64,000 nt of DNA from Flaviflexus salsibiostraticola (lineage in GTDB: Bacteria; Actinomycetota; Actinomycetes; Actinomycetales; Actinomycetaceae): contig NZ_CP034438.1 in assembly GCF_003952265.1 (NCBI RefSeq), positions 1,860,001-1,924,000 of the forward strand, written 5' to 3'. The notes under the pieces were generated by a model. The model was not told where the DNA came from. It searched no databases and was given only the letters and a program-made list of their open reading frames with translations. Shown one piece after another: positions 61,207 through 64,000 of this stretch. Every line of letters starts with the position of its first letter. The stretch's first letter is position 1. The position numbers and the translations under genes were made by a program.

Positions 61207-61557
61207 TTAGGCGATCGTCGGGATGTCGCCGTCAGACGACACGAGGGGGAGTCCGTTGTTCTGCCAGGCGGCCATGCCGTCCGTCAGGTCCCAGGCCTCG
61301 ATGCCGTTCTCGGCGAGGATCTGCGCGGCCTGTGCGCTGCGTCGGCCGAGCCGGCAGACCACGATGATGTCGGTGTCCGGGATGTCCTCGATGCGGTCAG
61401 CCAGCTCATCGAGAGGGATGTGGACCGCGCCCGGAGCGTGCCCCGCATCCCATTCGTCCTCGCTGCGGACGTCGACGAGTGTGAATCCCTCCGGGATGGG
61501 ATCGTCAGCGTCGAGGTCGGTCGTGACGATGGGTCCCGGATTGAGTGGAATAGCCAT
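61207..61557 (-). CDS. Rhodanese-domain protein
   Basis: A 116-residue single rhodanese domain: FTLVDVRSEDEWDAGHAPGAVHIPL, the active-site Cys loop VVCRLGRRS and GIEAWDLTDGMAAWQNNGLPL. It may transfer sulfane sulfur. ATG 61557 begins MAIPLNPGP. It lies 22 bp from the divergent CopC-like gene. Confidence 0.9.
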   Translation of the reverse strand: MAIPLNPGPIVTTDLDADDPIPEGFTLVDVRSEDEWDAGHAPGAVHIPLDELADRIEDIPDTDIIVVCRLGRRSAQAAQILAENGIEAWDLTDGMAAWQNNGLPLVSSDGDIPTIA

Positions 61558-61579
61558 GCGTCTAGAGTACGGTGAAAGG

Positions 61580-62185
61580 ATGTTGGGACGAAACTTCTCA
61601 CCGGTCATGCTGTTGGTCCTCGTCGCCGGATTCCTGTTCGGCGCAGCCCCCGCCCAGGCGCACGACACTCTCATCGCCGTCAGCCCAGAGGATGGGTCGC
61701 AGGTCAACTCCTCCCCGGCCGAGGTGGTGTTGACCTTCTCCGGCGTCCCACTCGATGTGTCCCCCCAGGCTATTCTTCAGAGGGACGGCGAGACCATCGA
61801 CACCGAGCCGGTCACCATCGACGGCTTCGACGTCATCCTGCCGCTGCCCAAGCTCGAGGGAGGCGACTACACGGTCATCTACTCCATCGTCTCCTCCGAC
61901 GGGCACAGAATCGACGGGACGACCTCGTTCTCTGTCGCCGGTGGCGGAGGTCAGTCTGGCAGCACCGGTGCGGCGCCCGATGAAACCGGCGCACCTGCGC
62001 CCGCCGAGACGACGGCGGAGGATGAGCCGGCGACGGACTCGGATGGCACGGACACCGACAGCACGGAGGGGGAGGAGTCCGGCACCGATGACGGCGTCGT
62101 CTCCGGCATCCGCTGGGCCGGAATCCTCGTCGTCACCCTCGGCATCGCCGTCATCATCTCCCGCTCGCTGCGCAATCGGAAGTAA
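61580..62185 (+). CDS. CopC-domain copper-binding protein with membrane anchor
   Basis: A 201-residue exported protein. The signal peptide ends AQA and the mature chain begins HDTLIAVSPEDGS, so the N-terminal His is available to bind copper as in CopC; a second His lies in SSDGHRIDGTTSFSV. After the CopC domain come an acidic Gly/Ser/Glu linker and one C-terminal membrane helix (WAGILVVTLGIAVIISRSL). No CopD is adjacent. Confidence 0.93.
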   Translation: MLGRNFSPVMLLVLVAGFLFGAAPAQAHDTLIAVSPEDGSQVNSSPAEVVLTFSGVPLDVSPQAILQRDGETIDTEPVTIDGFDVILPLPKLEGGDYTVIYSIVSSDGHRIDGTTSFSVAGGGGQSGSTGAAPDETGAPAPAETTAEDEPATDSDGTDTDSTEGEESGTDDGVVSGIRWAGILVVTLGIAVIISRSLRNRK

Positions 62186-62291
62186 GTTACGGGGTTGGGG
62201 CTCCCGTGTTAGCAGGATCTCCATCTCCACCACTTAGCACCGTCGAGATTCGGGAGTATGTTGTCCTGTTAGGCGGAGATGAAGGGGAGCT

Positions 62292-64000
62292 GTGAAGAAG
62301 CGGGATAGGGACTTGACCTCGAGGAGAGCGTATCGAGGGATGACCCCCGAGCAGGCTGAAGCAGCGGATAGGAAGCACCGGGAGGTGCTCTCGATTCTCA
62401 CCGGGCTTCTGCTCGTCCAGTTCCTCGGCATGCTCGCCAATACGATCGTGTCGAATGCGATGCCCGTCATCGTCGCCGAGATCGGCGGCAACCAAGCCCA
62501 CTACACGTGGATCCTCACGGCCGGCATCCTCGCCAACACGGTCATGACTGCTCTGACCGGCAAGCTCGCCGACCTGTTCGATAAGAAGCGGCTCTTCATC
62601 GCCTCGATGCTCATCTTCATCGTCTCGTCCGCCCTGTGCGGGGCGGCGACCAGCCCGGAGATGCTCATCGCGTTCCGCGTGCTTCAGGGCCTGGGCATGG
62701 GCATGCAGGTCATGATGTCGATGGTCATCATGGCGACCATCATCCCGCCCCGCGAGCGCGGGCGGTACAACGGCTACATGGGCGCGACACTGGCTCTCGC
62801 CACGGTCTCGGGCCCCCTGCTCGGCGGCCTCATCGTCGACACCCCGTGGCTCGGCTGGCGCTGGAGCTTCTGGTCGATGATCCCCTTCATGCTCGCCGCG
62901 ATCTGGGTCATCGTGCGCAGGCTCGAGGTGCCGAGCGTCCGCAGCGGCAAGGTGCATCTCGACATCCCCGGGGCCGCCCTCATCGCCGCCTCGGCCGTGT
63001 CGCTCCTCCTGTGGGTCTCCCTCATCGGCCGCGGCATCCCCTTCACCGACACGGGTGCGCTCGTGCTCCTGGCCATCGCCCTTGTCACGGCGGTCGCCTT
63101 CGTCCTCGTCGAGAAGAGGAGCCCGGAGCCCCTCATCCCCATGGACATCCTCACCCACCACAACACCGTCCTCGCGATCATCGCGGTCATGGGCGCGGGC
63201 ACGATGATGTTCGGTGCGTCGGTCTTTCTCGGCCAGTACTTCCAGTACGGCCGCGGGTACTCACCCTCCGCGGCTGGCCTTCTCACCCTGCCGATGATGA
63301 TCGGCATCGTCATCGCCTCGACCTGGATCGGCCAGCTCATCACCCGCAAGGGAATCTGGAAGCGGTACGTGGTCTCAGGTATGGCGCTCATGACCCTGTC
63401 GGCCGCCGCCCTCACATTCACCCGGCAGGACACGAGCCTCATCCTCATCGGCCTTGCCCTCTTCGCGGGCGGCTGGGGGCTCGGTGCCGCGAACCAGAAC
63501 CTCGTCCTCGCCGTGCAGAACACCGTTCCACTGAGGCAGATGGGGGCGGCGACCTCGACCGTCACCTTCTTCCGCAACCTCGGCGGCGCTGTCGGCATCC
63601 AGATTCTCGGTGCCGCCTACAATGCGGCGACAGACAGCTACATAGTCCGTGAGCTCGGGGAGGTCCCAGCGGCACCCGCCGGCGGGGCGGGCGCCCTCGA
63701 CCTCAGCGCGCTTCCGGACTCGATCGAGTCCGTCGTGCGCTCCGCCTTCGGGAACTCCCTGTGGTCCGTCTTCGCCGCCTCCGCCGTTCTCCTTCTCGTC
63801 GGCACGATTGCGGCAGGTTTCATGAAGGGGACCTCCCTGCGTGACACCGTCGATATCGAGAACACCGTGCACCGGTCCCTCGTCAAGGAGGACGCCGATG
63901 AGGGGCAAGAGTTGGGGGCGGGATTGTCTGGCGAGCGCTCAACTGGGGAGGGTGTCAGCCTGGAGGAGCGGCCTGCGCTGCGGCCCGACCGTGACCATCT
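62292..64000 (+). CDS. DHA2-type MFS drug/proton antiporter, C-terminus outside window
   Basis: The frame is open from GTG 62292 to the window end (569 complete codons). It has the MFS motif A region (TGKLADLFDKKRLF), motif C-like GATLALATVSGPLLGGLIVDTPWLGWRWSFW, and many membrane segments fitting 14 helices, as in DHA2 exporters. AAGGGGAG lies just before the GTG; ATG 62340 is an alternative. The last visible stretch is a polar C-terminal tail (DTVDIENTVHRSLVKED), so little is missing. Confidence 0.93.
   Translation, partial: MKKRDRDLTSRRAYRGMTPEQAEAADRKHREVLSILTGLLLVQFLGMLANTIVSNAMPVIVAEIGGNQAHYTWILTAGILANTVMTALTGKLADLFDKKRLFIASMLIFIVSSALCGAATSPEMLIAFRVLQGLGMGMQVMMSMVIMATIIPPRERGRYNGYMGATLALATVSGPLLGGLIVDTPWLGWRWSFWSMIPFMLAAIWVIVRRLEVPSVRSGKVHLDIPGAALIAASAVSLLLWVSLIGRGIPFTDTGALVLLAIALVTAVAFVLVEKRSPEPLIPMDILTHHNTVLAIIAVMGAGTMMFGASVFLGQYFQYGRGYSPSAAGLLTLPMMIGIVIASTWIGQLITRKGIWKRYVVSGMALMTLSAAALTFTRQDTSLILIGLALFAGGWGLGAANQNLVLAVQNTVPLRQMGAATSTVTFFRNLGGAVGIQILGAAYNAATDSYIVRELGEVPAAPAGGAGALDLSALPDSIESVVRSAFGNSLWSVFAASAVLLLVGTIAAGFMKGTSLRDTVDIENTVHRSLVKEDADEGQELGAGLSGERSTGEGVSLEERPALRPDRDH

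Overview
The window is high-GC DNA with actinobacterial features: GTG starts, dense ATGA/GTGA overlaps, NarL-type two-component genes, a MurM/FemX-like protein, DUF2510 and DUF5926-type proteins. It looks like the chromosome of a Gram-positive actinobacterium, plausibly Actinomycetaceae-like; genus cannot be fixed from the sequence. A lower-GC island from 38783 to 48915 is foreign.

Layout. 1-552: end of an IS481-like transposase. 592-16737: HxlR regulator; queuosine salvage pair (YhhQ-type transporter, Tgt); FtsX-type ABC transporter divergent from a NarL-type two-component system; GH13 enzyme; lipoprotein; macrodomain; amino-acid permease; acyltransferase; crotonase; S58 peptidase; HrpB helicase. 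17001-20546: riboflavin operon ribD-ribE-ribBA-ribH behind an FMN riboswitch; the RibB half of RibBA looks catalytically dead. 20619-28364: RlmC methyltransferase, PutP symporter, and a glycine-betaine/proline-type ABC operon (ATPase, permease, two substrate-binding paralogues carrying a recent gene-conversion tract). 28912-38472: DUF2510 protein, tRNA-Arg, FemAB and ATP-grasp proteins that may build a peptidoglycan cross-bridge, DsbA-like protein with a coupled 44-residue ORF, and an ABC exporter pair.

38783-48915 is the most notable part: an integrated element inserted at the 3' end of tRNA-Ser(GCT), bounded by a 19-bp direct repeat. It has a tyrosine integrase, four small genes, a 10-bp stem-loop presenting the circovirus-type nonamer AAGTATTAC, 27-bp direct repeats, and a CRESS-DNA-virus-like Rep (HUH endonuclease plus superfamily 3 helicase). 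The rep gene is split by an IS3-family element (3-bp target duplication) and an IS21-family element (7-bp target duplication). Removing both in silico restores one open frame of 318 codons with motifs HWQ, YVSK, GPSRSGKT, IIDE and VVSN. A third, IS21-like element lies between the small genes and the origin. Without the three ISs the element would be about 4.2 kb, a plasmid-sized replicon of the pCRESS kind that now appears dead or dependent on IS excision. The original tRNA-Ser terminator sits just beyond the distal repeat.

49124-64000: a NYN-domain protein coupled to a degenerate N6-adenine-methyltransferase-like protein (possible defence or regulatory pair), tRNA-Ser(TGA), quinone oxidoreductase, HAD phosphatase, SerS, diacylglycerol-kinase-like protein, PheA, an alkaline-phosphatase-like membrane protein, GT2 glycosyltransferase, DUF5926-type protein, rhodanese, CopC-like protein, and a DHA2-type MFS transporter running off the window end.
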